Shown: piece by piece, positions 8,046 to 26,119 of the stretch
Numbering within the stretch: position 1 is the stretch's first letter
How the letters are laid out: every line of letters starts with the position of its first letter
NCBI RefSeq assembly: GCF_009708005.2
Contig: NZ_CP052757.1
Location: 3,720,001-3,784,000 of the forward strand
DNA: 64,000 bases
Direction of reading: 5' to 3'
Source of the DNA: Cellulosimicrobium protaetiae
GTDB lineage: Bacteria; Actinomycetota; Actinomycetes; Actinomycetales; Cellulomonadaceae
The notes under the pieces: model-generated
Told to the model about the DNA's origin: nothing
What the model saw: the letters and a program-made list of their open reading frames with translations, nothing else
Databases searched by the model: none
Program-made: the position numbers and the translations under genes

Positions 8046-9335
8046 TCAGCCCTTGGCGGCGGTGGCCCCGGCCTCGACCGGGACCTCGGGCTGGAGGTCG
8101 TCGGCGCCCGTGACGGCACCCGTGCCCTTGTCGCGCCGCGACGGGAAGATCAGCGCGATGATCGACGGCCGACCCTGCACCTTGTTGTAGACGTCGAACG
8201 CGACGGCGGCGAGCAGCACGAGGCCCTTGATGATCTGGGTCAGGTCGGAACCGACGCCCATGAGCTGGAGACCGTTGTTGAGGACGGCCATGACGAGGCC
8301 ACCGATGACCGAGCCGACGACGGTGCCCACGCCGCCGGAGACCGCGGCCCCGCCGATGAAGACCGCCGCGATCGCGTCGAGCTCCCACATGTTGCCGTCG
8401 AACGGGCCGGAGGCCGTCGAGCGGCCGATGAAGATCATCCCGGCCAGCGACGCGAGGATGGACATGTTCATCATGACGAAGAAGTTGGTGCGCTTGATGT
8501 TCACGCCGGACAGCGCCGCCGCCGCCCGGTTGCCGCCCACCGCGTAGACGTGGCGACCGGTGATGGTCCGCGACGCCACGAACTGGTAGACGACGACGAG
8601 GAGCACCAGGACGAGCGCGGGGACCGGGAACGACGTGCCGACACGGCCCGAGCCGTAGAGGTACGTGAGGTAGGCGATCACGGCGCTGAAGAGCACGACG
8701 CGGGTCACGGCGACCGAGGTCGGGACCGGCTCGGCGCCGAGCTTGCGGGCGCTCGCGCGGCGGCGGAGCTCGGACCACACGACGAACGCGATCGCGACGA
8801 TCCCGAGCAGCAGCGTCGAGTTGTTGAGGCCCGTGTTCGGCCCCCACTCGGGCAGGTAGCCGCCGCCGAGCGTCTGGAGCTCCTGCGGGACGGGAACGGT
8901 GTTCGAGTCGCCGATGAACTGGTTGAGGCCGCGGAAGAGCATCATGCCGGCGAGGGTGGTGATGAACCCGGGGATACCGACGTAGGCGACCCAGAACCCC
9001 TGCCACGCGCCGATGATCGCCCCCACGCTCAGCCCGAGCAGGATGCCGAGCCACCACGGGATGCCCCAGTCGCGGATCGCGAGGGCCACGATGATGCCGG
9101 TCACCGCGGCCACCGACCCCACGGACAGGTCGATGTGGCCCGCGATGATCACGAGGACCATGCCGATGGCGAGGATGAGGATGTAGGAGTTGCCGTTGAG
9201 CAGGTTCTGCGCGTTGCTCGGCGTGAGGACCCGCCCGCCCGTGGCGACCTGGAAGAAGATGATCAGGGCGAGGAGCGCGAAGAGCATGCCGAACTGGCGC
9301 GCTCCCCCGCTCAGCAGCTGCTTGATGGACGACAT
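8046..9335 (-). CDS. mmsB: Monosaccharide ABC transporter permease
   Basis: A 429-residue inner-membrane permease of the CUT2 (ribose/xylose) class with about ten transmembrane helices. It has the conserved IAGHIDLSVGSVAAVTGII segment and the cytoplasmic ATPase-contacting region around ALSGVNIKRTNFFVMMNMS. The C-terminus has a charged tail ending in a Glu/Ala/Lys-rich stretch. It lies between the ATPase and binding-protein genes, all on the minus strand, forming a three-gene import operon. GTG/ATG choice is clear: ATG at 9335 is preceded by AGAAGGAACC. The permease is longer than ribose-type RbsC proteins (about 320), as expected for the MmsB/GguB branch. Confidence 0.9.
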   Translation of the reverse strand: MSSIKQLLSGGARQFGMLFALLALIIFFQVATGGRVLTPSNAQNLLNGNSYILILAIGMVLVIIAGHIDLSVGSVAAVTGIIVALAIRDWGIPWWLGILLGLSVGAIIGAWQGFWVAYVGIPGFITTLAGMMLFRGLNQFIGDSNTVPVPQELQTLGGGYLPEWGPNTGLNNSTLLLGIVAIAFVVWSELRRRASARKLGAEPVPTSVAVTRVVLFSAVIAYLTYLYGSGRVGTSFPVPALVLVLLVVVYQFVASRTITGRHVYAVGGNRAAAALSGVNIKRTNFFVMMNMSILASLAGMIFIGRSTASGPFDGNMWELDAIAAVFIGGAAVSGGVGTVVGSVIGGLVMAVLNNGLQLMGVGSDLTQIIKGLVLLAAVAFDVYNKVQGRPSIIALIFPSRRDKGTGAVTGADDLQPEVPVEAGATAAKG

Positions 9336-9387
9336 CGTCGGTGGTTCCTTCTCGGTTGCGATGCGGTGGCTGGTTGGGGGGACGCGC

Positions 9388-10947
9388 TCAGGCGGCCGCG
9401 TCGGAGGGTGCGTCGCCGGGCGTCCCGGTCATGAGGCGCATGAGCCCCTCCTGGGTCGCCTCCGACCCGGGGACCTCGCCCGTGATCCGCCCCTCGAAGA
9501 CGGTGTAGATGCGGTCGCACAGGCCGAGGAGCTCGGGCAGCTCGGACGAGATGACCACCACGCCGCGGCCCGCGTCGGCGAGCTTCTGGACCAGGCCGTA
9601 GATCTCGTACTTGGCGCCCACGTCGATGCCGCGCGTCGGCTCGTCGAGGATGAGGAGCTCCGGCTCGGTGTACATCCACTTGGCGAGCAGGACCTTCTGC
9701 TGGTTGCCGCCCGAGAGCTTGGCGACACCCTCGTGCACGCTCGGCGCCTTGATGGAGAACGCCTTGCGGTACGACTCGGCCGCGACGAACGCCGCGTCCT
9801 GGTCGATGACGCCCGCCTTCGCGATGCGCGGCAGGTTCGCCGCCTGGATCGTGCCGAGGATCGTGTCGAGCAGGTTCAGCCCCAGCGCCTTGCGGTCCTC
9901 GGGGACGTAGGCGATCCGGTTCTCGATGGCCGAGAGCACCGTGGGCATGGACACCTCGCGACCGTCGATGCGCACGACGCCGGACTTGTAGCGCCCGTAC
10001 GACCGCCCGAAGAGCGACCGCGCGAGCTCGGTGCGGCCGGCGCCCATGATCCCGGCGAAACCGACGATCTCGCCGCGGCGGACGTGGAACGTCGAGCCCT
10101 TGCACACGTAGCGGCCCGGCACCTCGGGGTGCTCCACGGTCCAGCCCTCGACCTCGAAGAAGGTCTCGCCGATGGACGGCGTGTGCGCCGGGAAGCGCGA
10201 CTCGAGCGAGCGGCCGACCATGCCGCGGATGATGCGGTCCTCGTCGACGGCGTCGCCCTGGACGTCGAGGGTCTCGATCGAGCGACCGTCGCGGATGATC
10301 GTGATCGAGTCGGCGACCTCCTCGATCTCGTTGAGCTTGTGGGAGATCATGATGCTCGTCAGCCCCTTGGACCGCAGGCCGCGCAGCAGGTCGAGCAGGT
10401 GCTCGGAGTCCTCCTCGTTGAGCGCGGACGTCGGCTCGTCGAGGATGAGCAGGCGCACGTCCTTGGCGAGGGCGCGGGCGATCTCGACGAGCTGCTGCTT
10501 GCCGACGCCGATGCTCTTGATCTGGGCGTCGGGCGACTCCTGGAGGCCGACGCGCGCCATGAGCTCCTCGGCGCGCTGGCGGGCCGCGCCCCAGTCGATG
10601 CCGAACGCACCCTTGACCTCGTTGCCGAGGAAGATGTTCTCGGTGATCGAGAGCTCGGGGATGAGGGCGAGCTCCTGGTGGATGATGACGATCCCCGCGT
10701 GCTCGCTCGACCGGATGTCCTTGAACTGGACCTCCGCGCCGTCGTAGTAGATGTCGCCCGAGTAGGTCCCGTGCGGGTACACGCCCGAGAGCACCTTCAT
10801 GAGCGTCGACTTGCCGGCGCCGTTCTCCCCGCAGATCGCGTGGATCTCCCCCGCACGGACGCGCAGGTTCACGTCGTCGAGGGCGCGCACGCCCGGGAAC
10901 TCCTTGGTGATGCCCCGCATCTCGAGGATCACGCGGTCGTCCGTCAT
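9388..10947 (-). CDS. mmsA: Monosaccharide ABC transporter ATP-binding protein (two NBDs)
   Basis: A 519-residue tandem ATPase of the CUT2 family that powers sugar uptake through MmsB. The first nucleotide-binding domain has GENGAGKS (Walker A, near residue 38), VGKQQLVEIARALA as a signature variant, and LLILDEPTSAL (Walker B). The second has a degenerate Walker A (GIMGAGRTE), a good LSGGNQQKVLLAKW signature and LLILDEPTRGIDVG. This asymmetry is normal for the family. The ATG at 10947 is preferred over the upstream frame start because AGGAGGAGGT lies just before it and the product begins at the first strand (VILEMRGITKEF). It is the first gene of the operon. Confidence 0.92.
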   Translation of the reverse strand: MTDDRVILEMRGITKEFPGVRALDDVNLRVRAGEIHAICGENGAGKSTLMKVLSGVYPHGTYSGDIYYDGAEVQFKDIRSSEHAGIVIIHQELALIPELSITENIFLGNEVKGAFGIDWGAARQRAEELMARVGLQESPDAQIKSIGVGKQQLVEIARALAKDVRLLILDEPTSALNEEDSEHLLDLLRGLRSKGLTSIMISHKLNEIEEVADSITIIRDGRSIETLDVQGDAVDEDRIIRGMVGRSLESRFPAHTPSIGETFFEVEGWTVEHPEVPGRYVCKGSTFHVRRGEIVGFAGIMGAGRTELARSLFGRSYGRYKSGVVRIDGREVSMPTVLSAIENRIAYVPEDRKALGLNLLDTILGTIQAANLPRIAKAGVIDQDAAFVAAESYRKAFSIKAPSVHEGVAKLSGGNQQKVLLAKWMYTEPELLILDEPTRGIDVGAKYEIYGLVQKLADAGRGVVVISSELPELLGLCDRIYTVFEGRITGEVPGSEATQEGLMRLMTGTPGDAPSDAAA

Positions 10948-11361
10948 CGGACCTCCTCCTGCCGAGGACAGCTCGCGGCGCACCGACGCGCCGCGGACCC
11001 GGACACCCTCAGCGCCGTCCGAGCGGGCCTGACGTTATGCCGGTCACGTTCTTGGCGTCAACTCCTGAACGCAAGGATCGACAGAACCGTGACCAAACAG
11101 CGACCTTGGTCCCATGACAGCGCAGACATATGCCCCACGATGTGAGCGCAAACACGCGGGAACGCTCCCAAGCGGTCACGATCTGAAGACGTGAGAGCGC
11201 TCCAACCGACTGTCGCAAACCGCTCCCGAGCATTCGTGGGTGCCGCGCCCAGTCTTCCCACGCGGGCAGGAGGAGGATGCGGCGGTCCCGGTCGGAGAGC
11301 GCGCGTCAGAGCGTCGTCAGGGGCGGTGTCCGTCTGCTCGACGGAGGCGCCGACCTGTGAC
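10948..11361. promoter_or_regulatory. 413-base control region upstream of mmsA
   Basis: There is no convincing gene here. On the minus strand a promoter-like pair TTGACG (11056-11061) and TAACGT (11032-11037), 18 bp apart, could start the mmsA transcript about 80 nt before its ATG. Farther upstream lie several LacI-family-like boxes, listed separately. The last 150 bases before the GNAT gene show nothing recognisable. Confidence 0.6.
11139..11231. promoter_or_regulatory. Cluster of LacI-family operator-like boxes
   Basis: Four related sequences lie within 93 bases: TGTGAGCGCAAACA (11141-11154), GGGAACGCTCCC (11158-11169), TGAGAGCGCTCCAA (11192-11205) and AAACCGCTCCCGAG (11217-11230). The second and third resemble TGGGAGCGCTCCCA, the CebR/CelR operator of actinobacteria; the first resembles the general LacI/GalR half-site pattern. 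They sit 80-170 bases upstream of the putative -35 of mmsA. The regulator is not encoded in the window. Confidence 0.55.
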
Positions 11362-11853
11362 TCAGCGAGGCGGGAGCGGGCGCTTGAAGCCCTCGTGCGA
11401 CTGCTCGTAACCGAGCGACCGGTAGAACCGGTGGGCGTCGGCCCGCTGCTTGTCGGACGTGAGCTGGGCGAGCGCGCACCCGCGCTCCTCACCCCACGCG
11501 TGGGCCCACGTCATCATGGCGCGCCCGACGCCCTGCCCACGGAGTCGACGGTCGACGCGGACCGCCTCGACGAGGAGGCGCGACGCGCCGCGCCGGGAGA
11601 TCCCCGGGATCACGGTGAGCTGCATCGTGCCGACGACCTCGCCGTCGAGCTCGACGACGACCAGCTCGTTCTGCGGGTCCGCGTCGATCGCGGCGAACGC
11701 CGCCTCGTGCTCGGGACCGACCTCCCCCGTGCGGGCGCGCGCGATGGCGTCGTCCGCGATGAGCGCGACGACGCGGGGCAGGTCGGCGGCGACGGCCGGA
11801 CGGAACACGAGACCCGCCGTCGGGGGGACGGCGGGCTGGGGCGCGGTGGTCAC
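11362..11853 (-). CDS. GNAT family N-acetyltransferase
   Basis: A 163-residue GNAT enzyme. It has a FRPAVAADLPRVVALIADD first helix region, the VGTMQLTVIPGISRRGASRL beta strands, and the acetyl-CoA loop RLRGQGVGRAMM, followed by GCALAQLTSDKQRADAHRFYRSLGYEQSHEGFK. The ending resembles enzymes that acetylate small amines or aminoglycosides, but the acceptor is not known. The GTG at 11853 is chosen: TACGGT (11862-11867 on the minus strand) is 8 nt upstream, suggesting a leaderless message. The longer open frame runs into a repeat-rich spacer and encodes repeat-derived peptide, so it is not used. Confidence 0.82.
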   Translation of the reverse strand: MTTAPQPAVPPTAGLVFRPAVAADLPRVVALIADDAIARARTGEVGPEHEAAFAAIDADPQNELVVVELDGEVVGTMQLTVIPGISRRGASRLLVEAVRVDRRLRGQGVGRAMMTWAHAWGEERGCALAQLTSDKQRADAHRFYRSLGYEQSHEGFKRPLPPR

Positions 11854-11899
11854 GGCTCGCGACCGTAGCACCCGGTCGTCTCGCGGGAAGAACCCGACT

Positions 11900-11987
11900 C
11901 CGCCGGGGTAGAACCGGGGTAGGCCGAGGTAGAACCCTGGTGAGGACCAAGGTTCTACCTCGGCGGACCAGGGTTCTACCTCGGCGG
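11900..11987 (-). repeat. Inverted pair of about 21-bp tandem repeats; giant hairpin after the amylase-pullulanase gene
   Basis: Reading on the minus strand, two copies of a CCGAGGTAGAACCCTGG-type unit (arm 11946-11987) are followed, after a 4-nt loop, by two inverted copies (arm 11900-11941). The 42-nt arms pair with about six mismatches. The array starts 5 nt after the stop codon of the amylase-pullulanase gene. The same unit recurs at 36,828-36,932 and 37,547-37,630. It may act as a terminator or protect the 3' end of the long upstream message. Confidence 0.8.
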
Positions 11988-11992
11988 TCGGC

Positions 11993-18184
<6,192 letters not shown>

Positions 18185-18312
18185 GAGGACTCCCTCGTCC
18201 GGTGGCTGGTGCGGGGCCGCAGGCATGAGCTGGCACGAACCGGTGGACGCGGACGACGGCGACCGACAGCGGGCGACGTCGACCGCGGCTTCTCAGCGTA
18301 CGGCTGAGCCGA

Positions 18313-18342
18313 ACTGTACTGCTTGCAGAAAGTTGCAGCAAG
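18313..18342 (-). promoter_or_regulatory. Promoter and MalR-like operator of the amylase-pullulanase gene
   Basis: On the minus strand TTGCTG (18336-18341) and TACAGT (18313-18318) are 17 bp apart, a good -35/-10 pair. Covering the -35 and spacer is an imperfect palindrome at 18322-18342 with outer half-sites CTTGC and GCAAG and an internal TGCAA. This resembles MalR/AglR operators (CTTGCAG repeats) of actinobacterial maltose and starch genes. Repression relieved by maltodextrin is a reasonable inference. Confidence 0.7.
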
Positions 18343-18391
18343 AGTCAGAAACCGGTCCGGCGCCCGCCGCCTCACCGCCCCCAGACGACGG

Positions 18392-18447
18392 CGAACCCGG
18401 GGCCGCCCCCCACGGAACACGTCCGGTGAGGAGGGACCCCGGGTTCG
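18392..18447. terminator. Hairpin after the fused ABC exporter gene
   Basis: Arms 18392-18402 and 18437-18447 (CGAACCCGGGG and its complement) pair perfectly over 11 bp around a 34-nt loop that can pair internally. It starts about 15 nt past the stop codon of the exporter gene on the minus strand. Confidence 0.55.
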
Positions 18448-18462
18448 ACCGGGAGCGGGAGA

Positions 18463-21400
18463 TCAGCCCGCGAGGTGCCCCCACCGTGGCGCCAGGTCGC
18501 GCCACGGCCCGACCTCGGCAACACGGCCCTCGTCGAGCACGACCACGCGGTCCGCCCGCGCGAGCGCGGCCCGCTTCGACGTCGCGCCGATGACCGTGGT
18601 CCCCCGCTCCCGGAGCGACGTCCACAGCTCGATCTCGGTCGCCGCGTCGAGCGCGCTCGAGACGTCGTCGGCGAGGAGGAGCTCGGCGTCGGTCGCGAGC
18701 GCCCGCGCGAGCGCGAGGCGCTGGACCTGCCCTCCCGACAACCGGACGCCGCGGTGGCCCACGAGCGCCTCGTGGCCGCCTGCCTCGACGACGTCGCGCT
18801 CCAGGCGCGCGGCCGCGACCGGGCCGTGGACGTCGCGCTCGTGCCCGAGCCGCACGTTGTCCGCGAACGACCCCGACAGCACGCGCGGGACCTGCGCCAC
18901 GTGGGCGACCTGTCCCGGACGCAGGAACGTCTGTGCGTCGACGACGTCGGTCCCGTTCCACCGGATGTCGCCCGTGTGCTCCATGAGTCCCGAGAGGGCC
19001 GAGAGCAGGCTGGACTTGCCCGCCCCGACCTGCCCGAGCAGCAGGACGAGCTCGCCGCGGCGCACCGCGAGGTCCACGCCCTGGACGCCGATCGTGCCGT
19101 CGTCGTGCAGCGCGGTGACGTCGACCAGGTCGAGCCGCTCGAGCGGCCGACGCGGTCCCGGGTCGGGTACGGGCGCCTCCCCCGTGAGGAGGTCGACGCC
19201 GGGCGGCAGGTCCATGAGGTCCGTCCCGGCGGCGAACCGGCTCGTGGCACGCTGCCACGAACGCGTGCCGGGCGCCTCCGTCACGACCGCCCCCGCGACC
19301 ACGCCGAACCAGCCGAAGCCGGTCACCGCGTTGGCGACCAGGAGCGCGGTCGCGAGGTCCCACGTCCCGGTGAGCAGCCCGGCCCAGGCCGCGACGACGC
19401 CGAGCTGGATCATGACGAGCGGGACACCGTCGAGCGCGGCCTGCACCCGGTGCTCGAAGACGGCGGCCCGCACCCGGCCCGCGTCGACGTCTCGCAGGTG
19501 CGCGTGCACCTGGGGGGTCCGCGCCGCGAGCTTGACGGTACGCGCCGAGTCGAGCGCCGAGACCAGCGCGCGCCCGAACCGGGCGCGCGCCGCCGACGAC
19601 CGCGTGGCCGAGCGTCCGGCGATCGGGCGCCCGAGCGCGGACGCCGCCGCAGACACGACCATCACGGCCAGCAGCACCGCGCCCGCGAGCCACGACCCGC
19701 TGAGCAGCGCCGTGACCCCGGCGATGACGAGGCCGTTGACGAAGTCGACCCAGCGGTCCGCGTACCGGACGAAGCGGTCGGCGTCCATGGCGCGCGCGAC
19801 CACCTCGCCCGGGGGCGTCGCCGTGAGACGGTGCTGGCGCGTCTGGCCCGCCATGACGGCCATGCGCACGCGCAGCAGCACCTCGATCCACCAGCGGGGG
19901 TAGACGTAGAGCGCCCACGCGAGACACAGCGGCGCGACGACGAGGAGCACGGCGAGCGGGACGAGCTGCTGCGCGGGGAAGCCGTCGTCGAGGTCCTGCA
20001 CCGCGCGGCCCCAGAGGAAGCCCGTCACCGCGCCCTGCGCCGAGACGAGGCTCGCCACGAGGAACAGCACGGCGCCCACGACGCCCCACGCGGGGCGCAC
20101 GAAGAGGGCGTGCAGCACGCCGCGCGCGAGGCTCGGGCCGTCGCCCGGGTCGTCGAGGACCGGGGGCTCACCCCGCCGGCGACGACCGCCGACGGCCTCC
20201 GCAGCGCGGTCCGGCTCCGGGGCGGAGCTCGGAGCCGGGGCGTCGACGCCGTCGGGTGCACCCGGACCCTCAGGGCCGCCGGCCCCGTCGAGCAGGTCCT
20301 CGCCGCCTCCGTCGGGGCGCGGGCCGCCGGCACCCGTCGCAGCCCCCTCGGCGACGCTGGCCGCCAGGAGGTCGCGGTACGGACCCGCGACGCGCGCGAG
20401 CGCCGCCCGCTCTCCCTGCTGCACGACCCGGCCGTGGTCGAGCACGGCGAGGAGCCCCGCGCGCTCGATCGTCGTGAGACGGTGCGCGACGAGCACGCCC
20501 GTGCGCCCCGCGAGCAGCCGCTCCGAGGCCGCGACGACGCGCGCCTCGGTGAGCGGGTCCATGCGCGCCGTCGCCTCGTCGAGCACGACGACCTGCACGT
20601 CGCGGACCAGCAGCCGCGCGAAGGCGACGAGCTGCTCCTCCCCTGCCGAGAGCGACGTCCCGCCCGGACCGAGCAACGTCTCGAGGCCGTCCGGGAGCCC
20701 CGCGACCCAGTCGTCGAGCCGGAGCTCGCGCACGGCGGCCTCGACGTCCTCGCGCGGCACGTCGGCGAAGAGCGCGACGTTCTCGGCGAGCGTCCCCGCG
20801 AGGATCTCGGTGCGCTGCGTCACGACGCCCACCGCGGCGCGCAGCGCCTGGAGGTCGAGGTCGCGCACGTCGACCCCGCCCACGAGCACGGTGCCGCGCG
20901 GCGGCTCGACCGCGCGCGACAGCAGCGACGCCAGGGTCGACTTGCCCGACCCCGTCCGCCCGACGAGCGCGACCGTCTCGCCCGCGGGCACCCGCAGGCT
21001 CACGCCGTCGAGCGCGAACGTGCCCTCGGCGTAGGAGAAGTGGAGGTCGCGCAGCTCGATCCCGACCGGCCCGGCGGGCAGCGTGCGCCCGCCCGTCGGC
21101 TCGGGCTCGACCGCGAGCATCTGCCGGATGCGCGTGAGCGCCCCGATGCCCTCCTGGATGTCCGGGAGGTGGTGGACCAGGTTGTCCACCTGCCCGACGA
21201 ACATCGCCGTCACGAGGAACAGGGTGACGAGACGGTCGACGCCGAGGTCGCCGTCCGCGGCGAGCGCGGCGCCCGCGACGGCGACGCCGGCGAGCAGCGA
21301 CGCGAGCACGAGGCCCGCTCGCCGGAGCATGCGCGACTCGACGACGAGCACGGCCTCGAACTTCCGGTGCACGGCGGCCGAGCGCTCGGCGAGGCGCCGC

Positions 21401-22116
21401 ACCGCGAACGACTGGCCGAGGCTCGTGCGCAGGTCGTCGCGCGCGGCGACCGACTCCTCGAACGCCGCGGCGTGGTCCGTCCAGGCCGCCTCCTCGATCA
21501 CCTTGCGGCGCGCGATCTCCCCGAGCATGGGCCGCACGATCACGGCGGCCAGGGCGCCGAGCACCGGGAAAAGGATCCAGGCGGGCCACCACGTGAGGCC
21601 TGCGACGACCCACATCGGCAGGACGCCGACGACGGTGCGCCCCGCGCCCCAGAGCTGACGGCGCACGAGCGTGCCCACCGCGTGCGTGTCGTCGTCGACA
21701 CGGTCGAGCACCTCGCCGACCGCCTGCTCCGTGAGCGTGGCGAGCGGCTGGTGCAGGGCCGCCGTGAGCAGGTCGCCGCGCAGTCGGCCCTCGGCCCGGT
21801 CCACGACCCCGGCCCACACGACCTGGCCCGCCGTGTCGAGCAGGGCGGCACCGACGACGCACAGCGCGAGGAGCTGGAGCGTCGCCGTCGTCGGGTCGTC
21901 CGCGAGCCAGCCCGCGATGACGGTCCCGAGCGCGGCACCGACCGCACCGAGCGTGAGCGCGGCGAGCGCGACGACGGCCAGCGGCCCGCGCAGCCGCCGC
22001 CAGTCCAAGCGACGGGCGGGGTCGACGGGTGCGCGCGACGCACCCGCCGCCGGGGTGGGGTTCGGGGTGGCCGGGGGGTTCGGGGGCTGCTCGGTCGGCA
22101 GGGTGGCGTCGATCAT
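18463..22116 (-). CDS. Full-length fused ABC exporter (TMD-NBD-TMD-NBD)
   Basis: A 1,217-residue protein joining two ABC half-transporters. Half one has six membrane segments (about 45-330), Walker A GRTGSGKS near 390, signature LSAGEEQ near 489 in place of LSGGQ, and [12 protein letters not shown] near 509. A 90-residue Gly/Pro/Asp-rich linker (about 600-690) leads to half two: six membrane segments, Walker [10 protein letters not shown] near 1032, intact LSGGQVQ near 1127, and [12 protein letters not shown] with Asp where the catalytic Glu is expected. Such fused exporters move lipids, peptides or drugs; the cargo is unknown. The altered signature and Walker B suggest unequal ATP sites. TAGGGT lies 9 nt before the ATG, so the message is nearly leaderless. 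Confidence 0.88.
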   Translation of the reverse strand: MIDATLPTEQPPNPPATPNPTPAAGASRAPVDPARRLDWRRLRGPLAVVALAALTLGAVGAALGTVIAGWLADDPTTATLQLLALCVVGAALLDTAGQVVWAGVVDRAEGRLRGDLLTAALHQPLATLTEQAVGEVLDRVDDDTHAVGTLVRRQLWGAGRTVVGVLPMWVVAGLTWWPAWILFPVLGALAAVIVRPMLGEIARRKVIEEAAWTDHAAAFEESVAARDDLRTSLGQSFAVRRLAERSAAVHRKFEAVLVVESRMLRRAGLVLASLLAGVAVAGAALAADGDLGVDRLVTLFLVTAMFVGQVDNLVHHLPDIQEGIGALTRIRQMLAVEPEPTGGRTLPAGPVGIELRDLHFSYAEGTFALDGVSLRVPAGETVALVGRTGSGKSTLASLLSRAVEPPRGTVLVGGVDVRDLDLQALRAAVGVVTQRTEILAGTLAENVALFADVPREDVEAAVRELRLDDWVAGLPDGLETLLGPGGTSLSAGEEQLVAFARLLVRDVQVVVLDEATARMDPLTEARVVAASERLLAGRTGVLVAHRLTTIERAGLLAVLDHGRVVQQGERAALARVAGPYRDLLAASVAEGAATGAGGPRPDGGGEDLLDGAGGPEGPGAPDGVDAPAPSSAPEPDRAAEAVGGRRRRGEPPVLDDPGDGPSLARGVLHALFVRPAWGVVGAVLFLVASLVSAQGAVTGFLWGRAVQDLDDGFPAQQLVPLAVLLVVAPLCLAWALYVYPRWWIEVLLRVRMAVMAGQTRQHRLTATPPGEVVARAMDADRFVRYADRWVDFVNGLVIAGVTALLSGSWLAGAVLLAVMVVSAAASALGRPIAGRSATRSSAARARFGRALVSALDSARTVKLAARTPQVHAHLRDVDAGRVRAAVFEHRVQAALDGVPLVMIQLGVVAAWAGLLTGTWDLATALLVANAVTGFGWFGVVAGAVVTEAPGTRSWQRATSRFAAGTDLMDLPPGVDLLTGEAPVPDPGPRRPLERLDLVDVTALHDDGTIGVQGVDLAVRRGELVLLLGQVGAGKSSLLSALSGLMEHTGDIRWNGTDVVDAQTFLRPGQVAHVAQVPRVLSGSFADNVRLGHERDVHGPVAAARLERDVVEAGGHEALVGHRGVRLSGGQVQRLALARALATDAELLLADDVSSALDAATEIELWTSLRERGTTVIGATSKRAALARADRVVVLDEGRVAEVGPWRDLAPRWGHLAG

Positions 22117-22276
22117 GGCCCGACGACCCTACGGCGCCGCACCACCGCGGGCGCAGCGATTTTCCGCCCGGTCACCCGCCCCCGAACGCCCCGCACCGAC
22201 GCTCCCGTCCGGCCCCCGGAGCGTCCCCGGTCCCGCGGTCCGGACCGTGCCTCGGACCGCGCGACCGGAGCCAGGC

Positions 22277-24966
<2,690 letters not shown>

Positions 24967-26055
24967 ATGTCCCAGGACACCACCGCTCCCGGCGCACCGG
25001 AGGGCACCGTCGACGACACGCGGCCCGTGCCGACCGAGGCCGTCGCCGTCGTCCAGCCCAGCCTCCTCGCGCGCCTCGGCGCCGAGGTCTTCGGCACGTT
25101 CTTCCTCGTCCTCGCGATCGTGGGTGTGGCGCTCTACGCGTTCGTCAGCCAGCAGAACGCCCTCGCCGTCGGTCTCGCCGGCGGCATCGCCGTGATCGCG
25201 GGCGCCGCTGCCGTGGGCAACGTGTCGGGCGGCCACTTCAACCCGGCCGTGACGCTCGGTGCCGCGGTCGGCGGACGGACCGCGTGGCGCGACGTCCTGC
25301 CCTACTGGGTCGCCCAGCTCGTCGGTGCGCTCCTCGCCGGCCTCGTCCTCATGTCCACCGTCCCGACGTCGCTCCCCGCCCTCGTCGGGCAGGAGACCCG
25401 GAACGGCATGTTCGTGGCGACCGCCAACGGGTACGGGAGCTTCTCCTCGCTCTCGACCGCGTCGCAGGGCGGCACCGAGTTCGGCCTCCTCGCCGCGCTG
25501 CTCATCGAGACGATCGTGACGGCCGTGTTCGTCGGCGTGATCCTCGGCGTCACCGACAAGCGCGCGAGCGTCCAGTACGCGCCGGTCGTCATCGGCTTCA
25601 CGCTCACCGCGCTCATCCTCGTCGCCGCGCCGATCACCAACGCGTCGCTCAACCCGGCCCGCTCGATGGCCTCGGCGGTCTTCGCCGGCGACGGCGACCT
25701 GTGGAAGCAGCAGTGGGTCTTCTGGGTCGCGCCGCTGCTCGGCGCCGCGATCGCCGGCCTGTTCTACCGCGCGTTCGCGTTCGCGCCGAAGCAGGACGAC
25801 CTCCTCGGTGAGGACCAGGTCGTCTCGCTGACCGGGGCCGAGGCCCCGGCGTACTCCGCCGCGGCCGGCGCCGTCGGTGCGGGCGCCGTCGGTGCGGGTG
25901 CCGTCGCGGCCGTCGTCGAGGAGGAGGTCGTCGTCACGGACGAGAACGGCGACGTCGTCGCGGTCGAGGAGGTCGTCGAGGTCGTCGAGGTGGACGAGCC
26001 CGAGGCACCCGCGGCGGACGACGCCACCGGCACGGACGAGGCTCCCAAGGCCTGA
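24967..26055 (+). CDS. MIP family aquaporin with acidic C-terminal tail
   Basis: A 362-residue membrane channel. It has six transmembrane helices and both hallmark half-helices: SGGHFNPAVTLG and NASLNPARSM with their NPA motifs. The Phe/His/Arg-type narrow pore suggests a water-selective AqpZ-like channel rather than a glycerol facilitator, though selectivity is only inferred. After helix six, about 90 residues form a tail of Ala/Gly repeats (AVGAGAVGAGAV) and Glu/Val/Asp stretches (EEVVEVVEVDEPE), unusual for the family and likely cytoplasmic. ATG 24967 is preferred over ATG 24961 because AGGA lies 5 nt upstream. A strong hairpin follows the stop. Confidence 0.9.
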   Translation: MSQDTTAPGAPEGTVDDTRPVPTEAVAVVQPSLLARLGAEVFGTFFLVLAIVGVALYAFVSQQNALAVGLAGGIAVIAGAAAVGNVSGGHFNPAVTLGAAVGGRTAWRDVLPYWVAQLVGALLAGLVLMSTVPTSLPALVGQETRNGMFVATANGYGSFSSLSTASQGGTEFGLLAALLIETIVTAVFVGVILGVTDKRASVQYAPVVIGFTLTALILVAAPITNASLNPARSMASAVFAGDGDLWKQQWVFWVAPLLGAAIAGLFYRAFAFAPKQDDLLGEDQVVSLTGAEAPAYSAAAGAVGAGAVGAGAVAAVVEEEVVVTDENGDVVAVEEVVEVVEVDEPEAPAADDATGTDEAPKA

Positions 26056-26066
26056 CGCCCCACGCC

Positions 26067-26104
26067 CGGCGGGCCCGGACCGCGACCGCGGTCCGGGCCC
26101 GCCG
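26067..26104. terminator. Bidirectional hairpin between aquaporin and DUF3017 genes
   Basis: Arms 26067-26084 and 26087-26104 are perfectly complementary over 18 bp, leaving an effective loop of four bases. It sits between two convergent genes, 12 bases after the aquaporin stop. Confidence 0.85.
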
Positions 26105-26119
26105 TCGTCTACCGCGAGA

